Below are positions 43,635 through 52,116 of a DNA stretch of 64,000 bases, in pieces. Source of the DNA: Arthrobacter zhangbolii (GTDB taxonomy: Bacteria; Actinomycetota; Actinomycetes; Actinomycetales; Micrococcaceae). Position numbers and translations under genes: made by a program. The stretch covers positions 868,001 to 932,000 of the forward strand of contig NZ_CP094984.1 in assembly GCF_022869865.1 (NCBI RefSeq), in the 5' to 3' direction. The notes beneath the pieces were generated by a model that was not told where the DNA came from, did no database searches, and saw only the letters and a list, made by a program, of their open reading frames with translations. The number at the start of each line of letters is the position of its first letter. Within the stretch, counting starts at the first letter, position 1.

Positions 43635-44378
43635 CTACACCCATCGGTCCAGGGCGCTTTCCAGGAGCTCCAGGTCAATCCGGGCGTGCTCGCGACCGAT
43701 CCTCTCGGCGTCGGCGGCACGCTGTTCGATAATTGCCGCAACCAGGAGTTCATGGTCCGCCAGTGACCTTTTCTCCATGTCCCGCATGCCGGCGGCATCT
43801 CCCCAAACGTGTGACGGCGCCGCGATGCTGACTCGGCCTTCCACTTCGGCAAGCACAGCCTGCAGGGTGGCGTTGTGCGCGGCGGCGCTGATTGCCAGGT
43901 GCAACTGGCCGTCGGCCTGCTGGGATTCCAGGCCGGAGGCTGCCGCGCGGAATGCTTCAAGTCGCCGGGCCAAAACGTCTATGTCCGCTGCCGTCCGGTT
44001 CACCGCCGCTGCCCGGCAGACGGTTCCCTGCAGCAGGGACACTGCCTCGCAGGTATCCCGCAGAGCCTCCCACCGGCTGGAAAGGATTCTGCGGACGGCC
44101 GGGCCCGAGGAGGTCGGAGGCTGCTCCTGACAGACAAACGAGCCGCCGTTCCGGCCCCGCTGGGTGCGCAGCAGGCCCTGGTCCACGAGCCGCGCAATGG
44201 CGGCCCGCACTGTCATCCGGCCCACCTGCAGTGAGGCGGCGAGGTCGCGTTCGGCAGGGAGCCTGGAACCGGGCAGGTACTCGCCAATCGCAATGGCTGT
44301 CACCAGGCGGTCCACTATCTCATCCACCCGGGACGAACTCTCAAGCGGGGTGTCCAAGCCGCCAACGGTGCCGGTCAT
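43635..44378 (-). CDS. GntR-family (FadR-type) transcriptional regulator
   Basis: The ATG at 44378 behind AGGAGGA (6-base gap) gives 247 residues. The winged helix-turn-helix (about 15-80) includes GSRLPAERDLAASLQVGRMTVRAAIARLVDQGLL. The all-helical FCD-type sensor domain occupies about 100-235, with Asp/His positions for a metal (HLAISAAAHN, MEKRSLADHELLV). It is divergent from an amino-acid/amide permease and acetamidase gene pair and probably controls it. The frame extends to 44528 but the extra residues are low-complexity. Confidence 0.87.
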   Translation of the reverse strand: MTGTVGGLDTPLESSSRVDEIVDRLVTAIAIGEYLPGSRLPAERDLAASLQVGRMTVRAAIARLVDQGLLRTQRGRNGGSFVCQEQPPTSSGPAVRRILSSRWEALRDTCEAVSLLQGTVCRAAAVNRTAADIDVLARRLEAFRAAASGLESQQADGQLHLAISAAAHNATLQAVLAEVEGRVSIAAPSHVWGDAAGMRDMEKRSLADHELLVAAIIEQRAADAERIGREHARIDLELLESALDRWV

Positions 44379-44436
44379 TGCTGTCCTCCTGGTCAGCCTG
44401 ACTCCTGGCGGAGAGGCGTCGATGCGTAACAAACAT

Positions 44437-44454
44437 ACTAATCGGCTTATTGGT
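44437..44454. promoter_or_regulatory. Candidate operator in gntR/permease divergent gap
   Basis: ACTAAT (44437-44442) and ATTGGT (44449-44454) are inverted with one mismatch across a six-base spacer, and outside them lie AACAA (44428-44432) and TTGTT (44456-44460). The location between divergent genes suggests a GntR site; the FadR-type consensus TGGT-ACCA is only partly matched. Confidence 0.35.
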
Positions 44455-44560
44455 CTTGTTTCGATACCTTTCCTCGGTAATGATGATTTTCGCCGGCCCC
44501 GGCGGCATCTCCATCGCCGGGTTTCCATGTCGGCTCCTTCGAGCCCGAAAGCACAACGCC

Positions 44561-45988
44561 ATGAACCGTTCCCCCCGCTCCCCGGAGCGCGATTCCCAGC
44601 AGGAGCTGGAATCCCTGGGTTACAAGCAGGAACTCCGCCGGTCAGTTTCCACGGCCGATCTCCTTATTTACGGCCTGATTTTTATGCTGCCCATCGCACC
44701 GTGGGCCATTTTCGGCACGGTGTACAACGCTTCCGGCGGCATGGTGCCGCTTGTGTACCTCATCGGGCTCATTGCCATGATCTTCACGGCTCTCGCGTAT
44801 GCGCAGATGGCCAAGCACATTCCGTTGGCCGGGTCGGTGTTCTCCTACGTAGGCCGCGGAATCCATCCGAACGTGGGGTTCTTCGCCGGATGGGCCATTC
44901 TGCTGGACTACCTCCTGGTGCCGACCCTGCTCTACGTTTTCGCGGCTGAGTCCATGGTGGGCATTTTCCCGGAGACGCCCCGCTGGATCTGGGCCGTCGT
45001 GTTCGTTGTCATCAATACCGTGGTCAACCTCGCCGGCATCAGTTCCATCAAGCTGATGAACCGGGTTTTCCTGGCCATCGAACTGCTGTTCATCGTCATC
45101 TTCGTGGTCATCGCAGTTACGGCGCTCAACGGCGGCACGGTTCCCGGAGCAGAACTCACCTGGGCTCCGCTGTGGGATCCGGAAACAGTCTCCGGACCGC
45201 TCATTGCCTCGGCCCTGTCCATCGCAGTGCTCAGCTTCCTGGGCTTCGACGGCATCTCCACCATGGCCGAAGAATCCACCGGCGGCCGGAACAGCGCCGG
45301 CAAGGCCATGATCACCGCGCTGATTATCGTGGCGTCCTGCTTTATCCTGCAGACCTGGCTGGCCAGCGCACTGGCCGGCGGACGTGAGTCCTTCGGGGAT
45401 GACGAGGTAGGCAACGCGTTCTTCACCATTGTCGAGGCCGCCTCCAGCAGTGGCTGGGCTACCGCCTTCCTCGCAGTGAACGTGGTGGCCGTCGGCATCG
45501 CAAATGCCATGGCCGCTCAGGCAGCCACCTCGCGCCTGCTCTATTCAATGAGCCGGGACCGGCAGCTGCCGGCAATGCTGAGCCGCATCAATTCCCGCCA
45601 GGTGCCCCAAAACGCCATCCTGCTTGTCTCGGGAATCTCCGCCGTCCTGGTCCTGTTCTTCGTAGGCCAGATCGACCTGATTTCCTCGCTGGTGAACTTC
45701 GGCGCCCTGTTCGGCTTTATGCTCCTGCACCTGTCGGTGATCGTACTGTTCATCGTCCGGAAGAAATCCCGGAACTTCCTGCTGCACCTGGCCGTGCCCG
45801 TAATCGGGTTCCTCATCATCGGCTACGTTTTGTTCAACGCGAACACGGAAGCGAAGGTGGGCGGACTGGTCTGGCTGCTCATCGGCGCGGGCGTGTTCAT
45901 TTACTACCGTGCCACGGGGCGGAAGACGGATCTCTCCGGCGACGGGGACGCCGTATCAGTAGCCGCACCGGGCCAGGGAAAGGCATAA
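44561..45988 (+). CDS. APC-superfamily amino-acid/amine permease
   Basis: From MNRSPRSPERD the protein has 475 residues with twelve membrane segments. VSTADLLIYGLIFMLPIAPWAIFG near 30-53 is the first APC helix with its Gly-rich break, and FLGFDGISTMAEESTGGRNSAGKAM near 226-250 is the conserved loop of APC proteins. The ribosome-binding site is weak. It lies four bases upstream of the acetamidase gene, so the pair is an operon and the permease may carry an amide, amine or amino acid that the amidase uses. Confidence 0.85.
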   Translation: MNRSPRSPERDSQQELESLGYKQELRRSVSTADLLIYGLIFMLPIAPWAIFGTVYNASGGMVPLVYLIGLIAMIFTALAYAQMAKHIPLAGSVFSYVGRGIHPNVGFFAGWAILLDYLLVPTLLYVFAAESMVGIFPETPRWIWAVVFVVINTVVNLAGISSIKLMNRVFLAIELLFIVIFVVIAVTALNGGTVPGAELTWAPLWDPETVSGPLIASALSIAVLSFLGFDGISTMAEESTGGRNSAGKAMITALIIVASCFILQTWLASALAGGRESFGDDEVGNAFFTIVEAASSSGWATAFLAVNVVAVGIANAMAAQAATSRLLYSMSRDRQLPAMLSRINSRQVPQNAILLVSGISAVLVLFFVGQIDLISSLVNFGALFGFMLLHLSVIVLFIVRKKSRNFLLHLAVPVIGFLIIGYVLFNANTEAKVGGLVWLLIGAGVFIYYRATGRKTDLSGDGDAVSVAAPGQGKA

Positions 45989-45992
45989 ACAC

Positions 45993-46934
45993 ATGGATCA
46001 CTTTCTGGACAAAACCCACGGCAGGTTCGGTTTTGCCGCCACTGAAAGCCCTGCGCTGAAAATCGCGCCCGGGACAGGCGAAACAATCGGCTTTGAAACC
46101 AGCGACGAGGTGTACGCCCAGCTCCACGAGTTCCGCGACATGGACAAGCTCACTGTCGGGATCAACCCGGTCACCGGGCCCGTCTACGTTGAGGGTGCCA
46201 TGCCGGGCGATGCCCTGGCGGTCACCATCCACGAGATCCGGCTCAAGGACCGCGGCTGGTCCGTCAGCCTTCCAGGGTCCGGTGCCCTGCAGCATGTGAT
46301 GGGCGAGGAGATGTTCACCCGGCGCATCCCGATTGACGACGACGGCGTGCACGTCACCGAGCGTCACACCTTTGCCCCGCGTCCCATGATCGGCTGCATC
46401 GGCACCGCCCCGGCGGAGGGCAGTAACTCAACCATCATGCCGTCCACTCCGCAGGGCGGAAACATGGACCTGGTCCAGTGCCGGCCCGGCTCAACCGTCT
46501 ATCTGCCGGTGATGGTAGAGGGTGCCTACCTCTCCATCGGCGATATCCACGCCATCATGGCCGAGGGGGAGTCCTCCTTCGTGGCCATCGAGGCGGAAGG
46601 CATCGCCGTCGTCAGCGTGGACCTGGTCAAAGACATGACCCTGCGTGCCCCCCGGGTCGAGACTGAGGATGAATGGATCTTCGTGGGATTGGGGGATCCG
46701 GTACAGGAGAGCATTACCCGGGGGTATGAGGACATGTTCAGCTTCCTTGTGTCTGACCATGGGTGGGACCAGGGGGATGCCTACGCGGTCATGAGCGCTG
46801 TGGCGGATTCCCAGCTAGGCGGCCCGACGGGGTCGGCAGAGCCGGATCCGCTGCATCCCTTCACCGCCGTGGGCGCGGTCACCATCCACCGCCTGCCCAA
46901 GGCGGTCCTGACGCAAACCGGCAGCCCGGCCTAA
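45993..46934 (+). CDS. Acetamidase/formamidase family protein
   Basis: The 313-residue protein belongs to the FmdA/AmdA family, which hydrolyses short amides to ammonia and the acid. The PGDALAVTIHEI block near 71-82, the MIGCIGTAPAEG motif near 131-142 and STPQGGNMDLVQCRPGSTVYLPV near 151-173 are characteristic. GDIHAIMAEGE near 183-193 supplies conserved His and Glu. It starts four bases after the permease stop. The real amide substrate is not known; context suggests a transported compound rather than diffusing acetamide. Confidence 0.88.
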   Translation: MDHFLDKTHGRFGFAATESPALKIAPGTGETIGFETSDEVYAQLHEFRDMDKLTVGINPVTGPVYVEGAMPGDALAVTIHEIRLKDRGWSVSLPGSGALQHVMGEEMFTRRIPIDDDGVHVTERHTFAPRPMIGCIGTAPAEGSNSTIMPSTPQGGNMDLVQCRPGSTVYLPVMVEGAYLSIGDIHAIMAEGESSFVAIEAEGIAVVSVDLVKDMTLRAPRVETEDEWIFVGLGDPVQESITRGYEDMFSFLVSDHGWDQGDAYAVMSAVADSQLGGPTGSAEPDPLHPFTAVGAVTIHRLPKAVLTQTGSPA

Positions 46935-46957
46935 CAGCTGAAGTCACCGGATGCAGG

Positions 46958-46984
46958 GCCCGCCGCCGTACCTTGGCGGCGGGC
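46958..46984 (+). terminator. Hairpin after acetamidase gene
   Basis: GCCCGCCGCC (46958-46967) pairs perfectly with GGCGGCGGGC (46975-46984) over a seven-base loop, 23 bases after the stop. There is no T-run beyond TCTGTG. The rest of the gap to 47185 shows only TACGCT (47155-47160) as a possible -10 element of the kinase gene. Confidence 0.75.
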
Positions 46985-47185
46985 TCTGTGCGTGTTGCCC
47001 CACGTTTCCCGACGGCGGGCTCACAACGGCAGGAACCGCGCCGTGCCGGGTTTTGCGGCGGGCCAGTTTAGCGCAGTTTCGGGGCATCCACGAGGGGTAA
47101 ATCCAAGCGAAAAAAAAGTCGTTACGGGCCATCTACGCCACGAATCTGCTCCGCTACGCTGGAGAGGGCGAGAGAAGGTTGCAGC

Positions 47186-48505
47186 ATGGAAATCAGCGCA
47201 ACGGGTGGCCTGGACAGGCTCATTGCAGGCCGATACCGTCTCATCGAACCCATCGGGCATGGTGGGATGGCCACCGTCTACCGGGGCCGGGACGACGCAC
47301 TCGGGCGAAGCATCGCGGTCAAGTTGTTCCGGGCCAGCGCTGTTGCTCCGGACGACGTCGGGCGGCAGGAAAACGAAATGCGGCTCCTGGCCTCACTCTC
47401 GCATCCGGGGCTGGTGACTCTCTTCGACGCGGGCAAGGACGACGGCGTGCGGGCTGACGCTGAAGCCGGCGAGCCGCGGACCTACCTCGTGATGGAGCTG
47501 GTGGACGGAACGGACCTGCGGAAGCGGCTGCGCGACGGCGAGGTCCGGCAGGGCGACGTCGGCTTCATCGGGGCCGAGCTGGCGGGTGCGCTGGCATATA
47601 TCCATCAACGCGGGGTGGTGCACCGGGACGTAAAACCGGCGAACATCCTGCTGCCCCCGGCCATTGAGGGCACGGCGCCGCGGGCTAAGCTGACCGATTT
47701 CGGCATTGCCCGGATCCTCGACGGAGCCCGGATCACCGCTGCAGGTGCCACGCTTGGCACCGCGAACTACCTCAGCCCGGAGCAGGCGTCCGGGATGGGC
47801 GCCGGCGCGCCCAGCGACGTGTATTCCCTGGGTCTGGTCCTGCTCGAATGCCTCACCGGAAAAGTGGAATTCGGCGGCAGCGCCATCGAATCCGCGGTCG
47901 CCAGGCTCAGCCGGGACCCTGACCTGCCCTCCTTTCTCGACGGCCACTGGCGCGACCTGCTCGCCGCCATGACCAGCCGTGATCCGGACGGGCGTCCGAC
48001 GGCGGCGGAGGTCTCGGCGGCACTGCTCGAATCGCGCCGTGATAGGGGAGTGGTCCGTGCAGCCGGGACGTCGGGCCCCCCGCCCATCTCGGCGGAAATG
48101 TGGAACGGCCCGGTGACCGCCCCCGGTGTGGAACCGCCGGCTGCCGCACCGATTCATCCCTCGGCCCCGCTTCCCTCGGCTCCACTGTCTGCGCAGCCGG
48201 AGCTGCCCGGCACCTCGATGGAATCGGCTGCCCTGCCCCTGACCTCCGCGCCCAAGGTCCCGCCGCGGGTGGGGGCTGCCACCGGTTCGGCCCCACGCGC
48301 CGCTACGTCTTCGCGGGTGCAGGTGGTCGCCGATCCCAGGCCCGCCTCAGGCAAACGTGCCCTGCTCGCCCTGCTGGTGGTGACCGTGCTGACAGCCGCG
48401 GTTGTCCTGGTCCTCGGCCGGATGGGGGCACTCCCCGAAGGCGGGGCTCTTCCCGGCAATATCGGGCATAACCTGGAACGCCTGCAGGAGAGTTTCGGCC
48501 CGTAG
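47186..48505 (+). CDS. Ser/Thr protein kinase, single-pass membrane, no PASTA domain
   Basis: The 439-residue protein has a complete Hanks-type kinase domain (about 17-280): the Gly-rich loop GHGGMAT, Lys46 in IAVKLF, HRDVKPAN with catalytic Asp148 and DFGIA with Asp171, followed by the TLGTANYLSPEQA activation segment. A Pro/Ala-rich linker (about 300-385) leads to one membrane segment near 391-411 and only about 28 residues outside. It lacks the PASTA repeats of PknB, so ligand sensing must differ. Targets are unknown. Confidence 0.9.
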   Translation: MEISATGGLDRLIAGRYRLIEPIGHGGMATVYRGRDDALGRSIAVKLFRASAVAPDDVGRQENEMRLLASLSHPGLVTLFDAGKDDGVRADAEAGEPRTYLVMELVDGTDLRKRLRDGEVRQGDVGFIGAELAGALAYIHQRGVVHRDVKPANILLPPAIEGTAPRAKLTDFGIARILDGARITAAGATLGTANYLSPEQASGMGAGAPSDVYSLGLVLLECLTGKVEFGGSAIESAVARLSRDPDLPSFLDGHWRDLLAAMTSRDPDGRPTAAEVSAALLESRRDRGVVRAAGTSGPPPISAEMWNGPVTAPGVEPPAAAPIHPSAPLPSAPLSAQPELPGTSMESAALPLTSAPKVPPRVGAATGSAPRAATSSRVQVVADPRPASGKRALLALLVVTVLTAAVVLVLGRMGALPEGGALPGNIGHNLERLQESFGP

Positions 48506-48533
48506 CCGCTGCAGAACGCGGGATACTGGTGAG

Positions 48534-48941
48534 ATGAGTTCTGCCACCCCCACACCGGCCCTTCCCGTGTCCTCACGCTGTCCCTGCCTCAGCGGCGAAA
48601 CCTATGGCGAGTGCTGCGGCCGCTTCCATGCCGGGCGGGCATCCGCCCCCACCGCCGAGGCCCTGATGCGCTCGCGCTACAGTGCATTCGCTACCGGGAA
48701 CGTGCCCTACCTGCTGGCCACCTGGCATCCGGACCACCGCCCCGCGGACCTGGAACTGGACCCGGACCTCGAATGGCGCCGGCTGGACATCCTGGCGACA
48801 ACCGGTGGAGGTCCGCTGGATTCGACCGGGACGGTGGAATTCCGGGCCCACTACCGGCAGGACGGTATTCGCGGCACGCAGCAGGAGCTGAGCAGCTTTG
48901 TCCGCGAGCACGGCAAATGGCTGTATGTGGACGGACGATAG
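48534..48941 (+). CDS. YchJ-family SEC-C motif protein
   Basis: From the ATG at 48534 the protein has 135 residues. SRCPCLSGETYGECCGRFHAGRASAPTAEALMRSRYSAFATGNVPYLLATWHP is the YchJ core with a zinc-binding Cys set near the N-terminus, and the C-terminal NTF2-like part (EFRAHYRQDG...QQELSSFVREHGKWLYVDG) completes it. Its function is unknown; SEC-C motifs bind zinc. The longer frame to 48402 overlaps the kinase gene and lacks similarity. Confidence 0.87.
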   Translation: MSSATPTPALPVSSRCPCLSGETYGECCGRFHAGRASAPTAEALMRSRYSAFATGNVPYLLATWHPDHRPADLELDPDLEWRRLDILATTGGGPLDSTGTVEFRAHYRQDGIRGTQQELSSFVREHGKWLYVDGR

Positions 48942-49092
48942 CCCCCGCCTTCTTCTCACGTCCCGGGCCAGGACCTAGGCTGGAAAGCATCCGACGGCTG
49001 CCTGCAACCACGGCAGGTATGTTCCGGGAAGCTCCCGAAAAGCAGGCACATCAATGGCCCTGCTTGTGGTCGGATGACCAGGCGAGGACATT

Positions 49093-50148
49093 ATGAAAGC
49101 ACTCGTTTACGAAGGTCCCGGACAGAAGTCCTGGAAGGATGTTCCGGATCCGCAGATCCGGGACACACGCGACGCGATCGTCAAGATTGATTCCACCACC
49201 ATCTGCGGCACCGATCTGCACATCCTCAAGGGCGACGTACCGGCCGTAACACCGGGGCGGATCCTCGGCCATGAGGGAGTCGGCACCGTCACCGAAACCG
49301 GCAGCGGCGTCACGAACTTCAAGGTGGGGGACAAAGTCATTCTCTCCTGCGTCTCCGCAGACGGATCCTGCTCGTTCTGCCGCGACGGCCTGTACTCGCA
49401 CTGTCTCGGCGAGGAAGGCAGTGTTGGCATTGGCTGGATTTTCGGCCACCTGATTGACGGCACCCAGGCCGAATACGTGCGGGCCCCGTACGCGGATACC
49501 TCGCTCTACCACCTGCCGGACAACGTATCCCAGGAACATGGGGTGCTGCTCAGCGATATTTTTCCCACCGGCTTTGAGATGGGTGTCCAGTACGGGCGGA
49601 CCAAGCCCGGTGACGTAGTAGCGGTGATCGGCGCCGGACCCGTGGGGCTGGCAGTCATTGCCACGGCAAAGCTGTACGGGGCTGCGAAGGTCATTGCCGT
49701 GGACCTGGACGCGAACCGGGTGGAGCAGGCCCGCAAGTTCGGGGCTACCCACGGGGTGAATTCCGGCGACGCGGACTGGCGCGATCAGATTATGGCCCAG
49801 ACGGACGGCTGGGGCGTGGACGTAGCGGTGGAAGCGGTAGGCATCCCCACGACCTTCGACATGTGCACCAAGATTGTCCGGCCCGGCGGAAATGTGGCCA
49901 ACGTGGGAGTGCACGGCAAACCGGTGAGCCTGGAACTGGACCGGCTGTGGATCGAGAACATCGATATCAGCATGGGCCTGGTGAATACCAATACCCTGCC
50001 CATGCTGCTGAAGCTGGTGGCCGAGGGGAAGCTCCCGGCCGAGGAATTCATCAGTCACCGGTATCCGCTGCATGACATTATGCAGGCCTACGACACTTTC
50101 TCCCGGGCAGCAGAAACAGACGCCCTGAAGGTCATCCTGCAGGCGTAA
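49093..50148 (+). CDS. Zinc-dependent alcohol dehydrogenase (MDR)
   Basis: The 351-residue medium-chain dehydrogenase has the catalytic zinc ligands Cys38 (ICGTD) and His60-Glu61 (ILGHEGVG), four structural-zinc cysteines at 86, 93, 96 and 104, and the NAD-binding VIGAGPVGLAVIATAKLYGA near 173. The opening MKALVYEGPGQKSWKDVPDPQIRDTRDAIVKI is typical of the group with secondary-alcohol or short-chain ADH activity. TTCTCA-17-TAGGCT (48953-48981) may be its promoter. A strong terminator follows. Confidence 0.9.
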   Translation: MKALVYEGPGQKSWKDVPDPQIRDTRDAIVKIDSTTICGTDLHILKGDVPAVTPGRILGHEGVGTVTETGSGVTNFKVGDKVILSCVSADGSCSFCRDGLYSHCLGEEGSVGIGWIFGHLIDGTQAEYVRAPYADTSLYHLPDNVSQEHGVLLSDIFPTGFEMGVQYGRTKPGDVVAVIGAGPVGLAVIATAKLYGAAKVIAVDLDANRVEQARKFGATHGVNSGDADWRDQIMAQTDGWGVDVAVEAVGIPTTFDMCTKIVRPGGNVANVGVHGKPVSLELDRLWIENIDISMGLVNTNTLPMLLKLVAEGKLPAEEFISHRYPLHDIMQAYDTFSRAAETDALKVILQA

Positions 50149-50176
50149 CCCTGCAGGCATAACCCCGCGGACAGGG

Positions 50177-50215
50177 GCAGGCGGGCAGCACCCGGTGCTG
50201 CCCGCCTGCTTTTTT
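50177..50215 (+). terminator. Intrinsic terminator after first MDR dehydrogenase
   Basis: GCAGGCGGGCAGCAC (50177-50191) pairs with GTGCTGCCCGCCTGC (50195-50209) around a three-base loop and is followed by TTTTTT (50210-50215). It isolates the first dehydrogenase gene from the second. Confidence 0.97.
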
Positions 50216-50293
50216 GCGCATTCCTGACGCGGGCAGATAATGGGAGCCGCGGCCGCATTTGCCCCCGCAGTTTCCGCTCAAAAGAGGTTTTCG

Positions 50294-51331
50294 ATGTCTA
50301 ACGGCACTACCGACACTTCTTCCGGCACCATGATCGCCGGACGTCTCAATGTTGAAACAGGCACTTTCGCCATGAAGGAAGTCCCGATTCCCGAACCCGG
50401 ACCGGGTTTTGTCCGGGTCCGGGTCGGAGCTGCCGGCGTCTGCCTCTCCGATGTCCACCTGATCCAGGGGCTGCTGCGCCCGCAGTTCCTCAAAGGCAGC
50501 GAAGTCACCCTCGGCCACGAAGTAGCCGGAACTGTGGATCTTCCCGGCGCGGGCGTCACCTCCGTGGCACCCGGTGACCGCGTGGTGGTCCAGGCCGGCT
50601 ACGAGCACAACGGGGTCACGCTCACCATGGGGGTGGACTACGACGGCGGCTGGGCGGAGTACCTTGTTGTTCCCGCCGGTGTGCTGGTTCCGCTGGGCGA
50701 GGACATTCCCTTTGACCAGGCCTCGATCATTCCCGACGCCGTCTCCACCCCGTGGGGTGCCATTGCTTCCACTGCGGATGTCCGTGCCGGTGAAGCCGTG
50801 GGTGTCTGGGGCATCGGCGGGCTGGGTGCCCACGGCGTCCAGCTGCTGCGCCTGATCGGCGCGGCTCCCATCATTGCGGTGGACCCGATTCCCGAGGCCC
50901 GTGAGCGGGCGCTGGAGTTCGGTGCCGATATTGCGCTGGACCCGATGGCGGAGGATTTCTCCGCCGCCATGAAGGCAGCGACCGGTGGCCGGGGCCTGGA
51001 CGTTGCCCTGGACTTTGCCGGTGTCGACGCCGTGCGCAGCCAGGCGATTAACTGCCTGGGCCTGCGCGGCCGGCTGGTGCTGGTGGGTCTGAGCGGAAAG
51101 CCGATGACCATCAATGACAGCACCGGGTTCTCCTACGCCCGCAAGCAGATCCGCGGGCACTACGGTTCCGAAGCCCACCACGTGCCGCAGCTGGTGTCCC
51201 TGACCCGGCTGGGCCGGCTGGACTTCGCCAAGTCCGTCAGCGCCCGCATACCGCTGGCCGACGCGGAGGCGGCAGTAAAGGCCCTGGACGCCAAGGAAGG
51301 CAACCCCATCCGGCTGGTGCTGATCCCGTAG
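50294..51331 (+). CDS. Alcohol dehydrogenase-like MDR protein without structural zinc site
   Basis: From MSNGTTDTS (AAAGAGG about 8 bases upstream) the protein has 345 residues. GVCLSDVHLIQG and LGHEVAGTV supply the catalytic zinc ligands and GVWGIGGLGAHGVQLLRLIGA the NAD-binding loop. The four-cysteine structural-zinc loop is missing: the segment GYEHNGVTLTMGVDYDGGW has none. It is therefore a different MDR subgroup from the gene before it. The substrate is unknown. Confidence 0.83.
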   Translation: MSNGTTDTSSGTMIAGRLNVETGTFAMKEVPIPEPGPGFVRVRVGAAGVCLSDVHLIQGLLRPQFLKGSEVTLGHEVAGTVDLPGAGVTSVAPGDRVVVQAGYEHNGVTLTMGVDYDGGWAEYLVVPAGVLVPLGEDIPFDQASIIPDAVSTPWGAIASTADVRAGEAVGVWGIGGLGAHGVQLLRLIGAAPIIAVDPIPEARERALEFGADIALDPMAEDFSAAMKAATGGRGLDVALDFAGVDAVRSQAINCLGLRGRLVLVGLSGKPMTINDSTGFSYARKQIRGHYGSEAHHVPQLVSLTRLGRLDFAKSVSARIPLADAEAAVKALDAKEGNPIRLVLIP

Positions 51332-51353
51332 CGCTGTCCCGCGCACACCGCAC

Positions 51354-51395
51354 GGCAAAGAAGCCTCCCGCCAATAGGCGGGAGGCTTCTTTGCC
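51354..51395. terminator. Bidirectional 19-bp hairpin terminator
   Basis: A perfect 19-base stem joins 51354-51372 (core AAGCCTCCCGCC) to 51377-51395 over the loop AATA. TTCTTT on the plus strand and the mirror TTCTTT on the minus strand allow termination from both convergent genes, whose stops lie 22 bases (left) and 16 bases (right) away. Confidence 0.93.
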
Positions 51396-51411
51396 AAGGC
51401 TTCAGTGCCGG

Positions 51412-52089
51412 TCAGGCCATGTCCGCGTAGCGGCGGGCTTCGGCAAGTGCCTGCTCCATACCCTTGGCATCCAGTGCGCTGACGTAGGCGGGAGTATCCC
51501 GCTGCCACCGCCAGCCCTCGGCGAGCGGTCCGGCATCCACCACGTCGAAGCCGAACTCATTGATCAGCGAGCCCACCAGCTCCTTGGCCGCGGCATCGTC
51601 GCCGGCAATGGGCAGGGCCCGGCGGTTGGGCGTGCCCGCCGGCGACCCCTGACTGGTGAGGTGGTCGGACATGATGTTGTTGAACGCCTTCACCACGTGC
51701 GAGTCCGGCAGGTGCGCCTGCAGCAGTTCGCTGGTGGTAGTGGACTCATCATCCAGTTCGGGAATGCTGCCGTCCCGCTGCGGGTAGTAGTTCATGGTGT
51801 CAATAACGGTTTTGCCGCGCAGTTCCTCCACCGGAACATCCGCATAGTTCTTCAGCGGAATGGTCACCACCACCACATCTCCGGCGGTCGCGGCCTCGGC
51901 AGGGGTGGCCGCCCGGGCATGGTCACCGAGCTCCATGATGAGCGGCTGCAGCGTTTCGGGTCCCCGCGAATTGCTGAGGACGACGTCGTAGCCCTGCTTG
52001 ATCGCCAGCCGCGCCAGCTGCGATCCAATGTTGCCGCTGCCGATAAGTCCGATGGTCCTGATCTGCGGTGTGCTCTCATGTGTGCTCAT
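51412..52089 (-). CDS. NADPH-dependent F420-reductase-like oxidoreductase
   Basis: From the ATG at 52089 the protein has 225 residues. RTIGLIGSGNIGSQLARLAIKQGYDVVLSNSRGPETL is the Rossmann NADP-binding start typical of F420:NADP reductases and related NAD(P)-binding domains; PLKNYADVP and AFNNIMSDHLTSQG follow the family pattern. Whether it uses F420 cannot be read from sequence; many actinobacterial homologues are annotated only as NAD(P)-binding. It lies 27 bases after the LacI gene on the same strand, and its start overlaps an inverted repeat. Confidence 0.8.
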   Translation of the reverse strand: MSTHESTPQIRTIGLIGSGNIGSQLARLAIKQGYDVVLSNSRGPETLQPLIMELGDHARAATPAEAATAGDVVVVTIPLKNYADVPVEELRGKTVIDTMNYYPQRDGSIPELDDESTTTSELLQAHLPDSHVVKAFNNIMSDHLTSQGSPAGTPNRRALPIAGDDAAAKELVGSLINEFGFDVVDAGPLAEGWRWQRDTPAYVSALDAKGMEQALAEARRYADMA

Positions 52090-52112
52090 GCTTGCTACAA
52101 CCAGCAAGCATG
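52087..52112. repeat. Perfect inverted repeat across the reductase start
   Basis: CATGCTTGCT (52087-52096) and AGCAAGCATG (52103-52112) are perfectly inverted around ACAACC. The repeat fills the 27-base gap between the LacI stop and the reductase ATG and includes that ATG. It could be an operator or an mRNA hairpin that masks the start. Confidence 0.5.
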
Positions 52113-52116
52113 CTGA

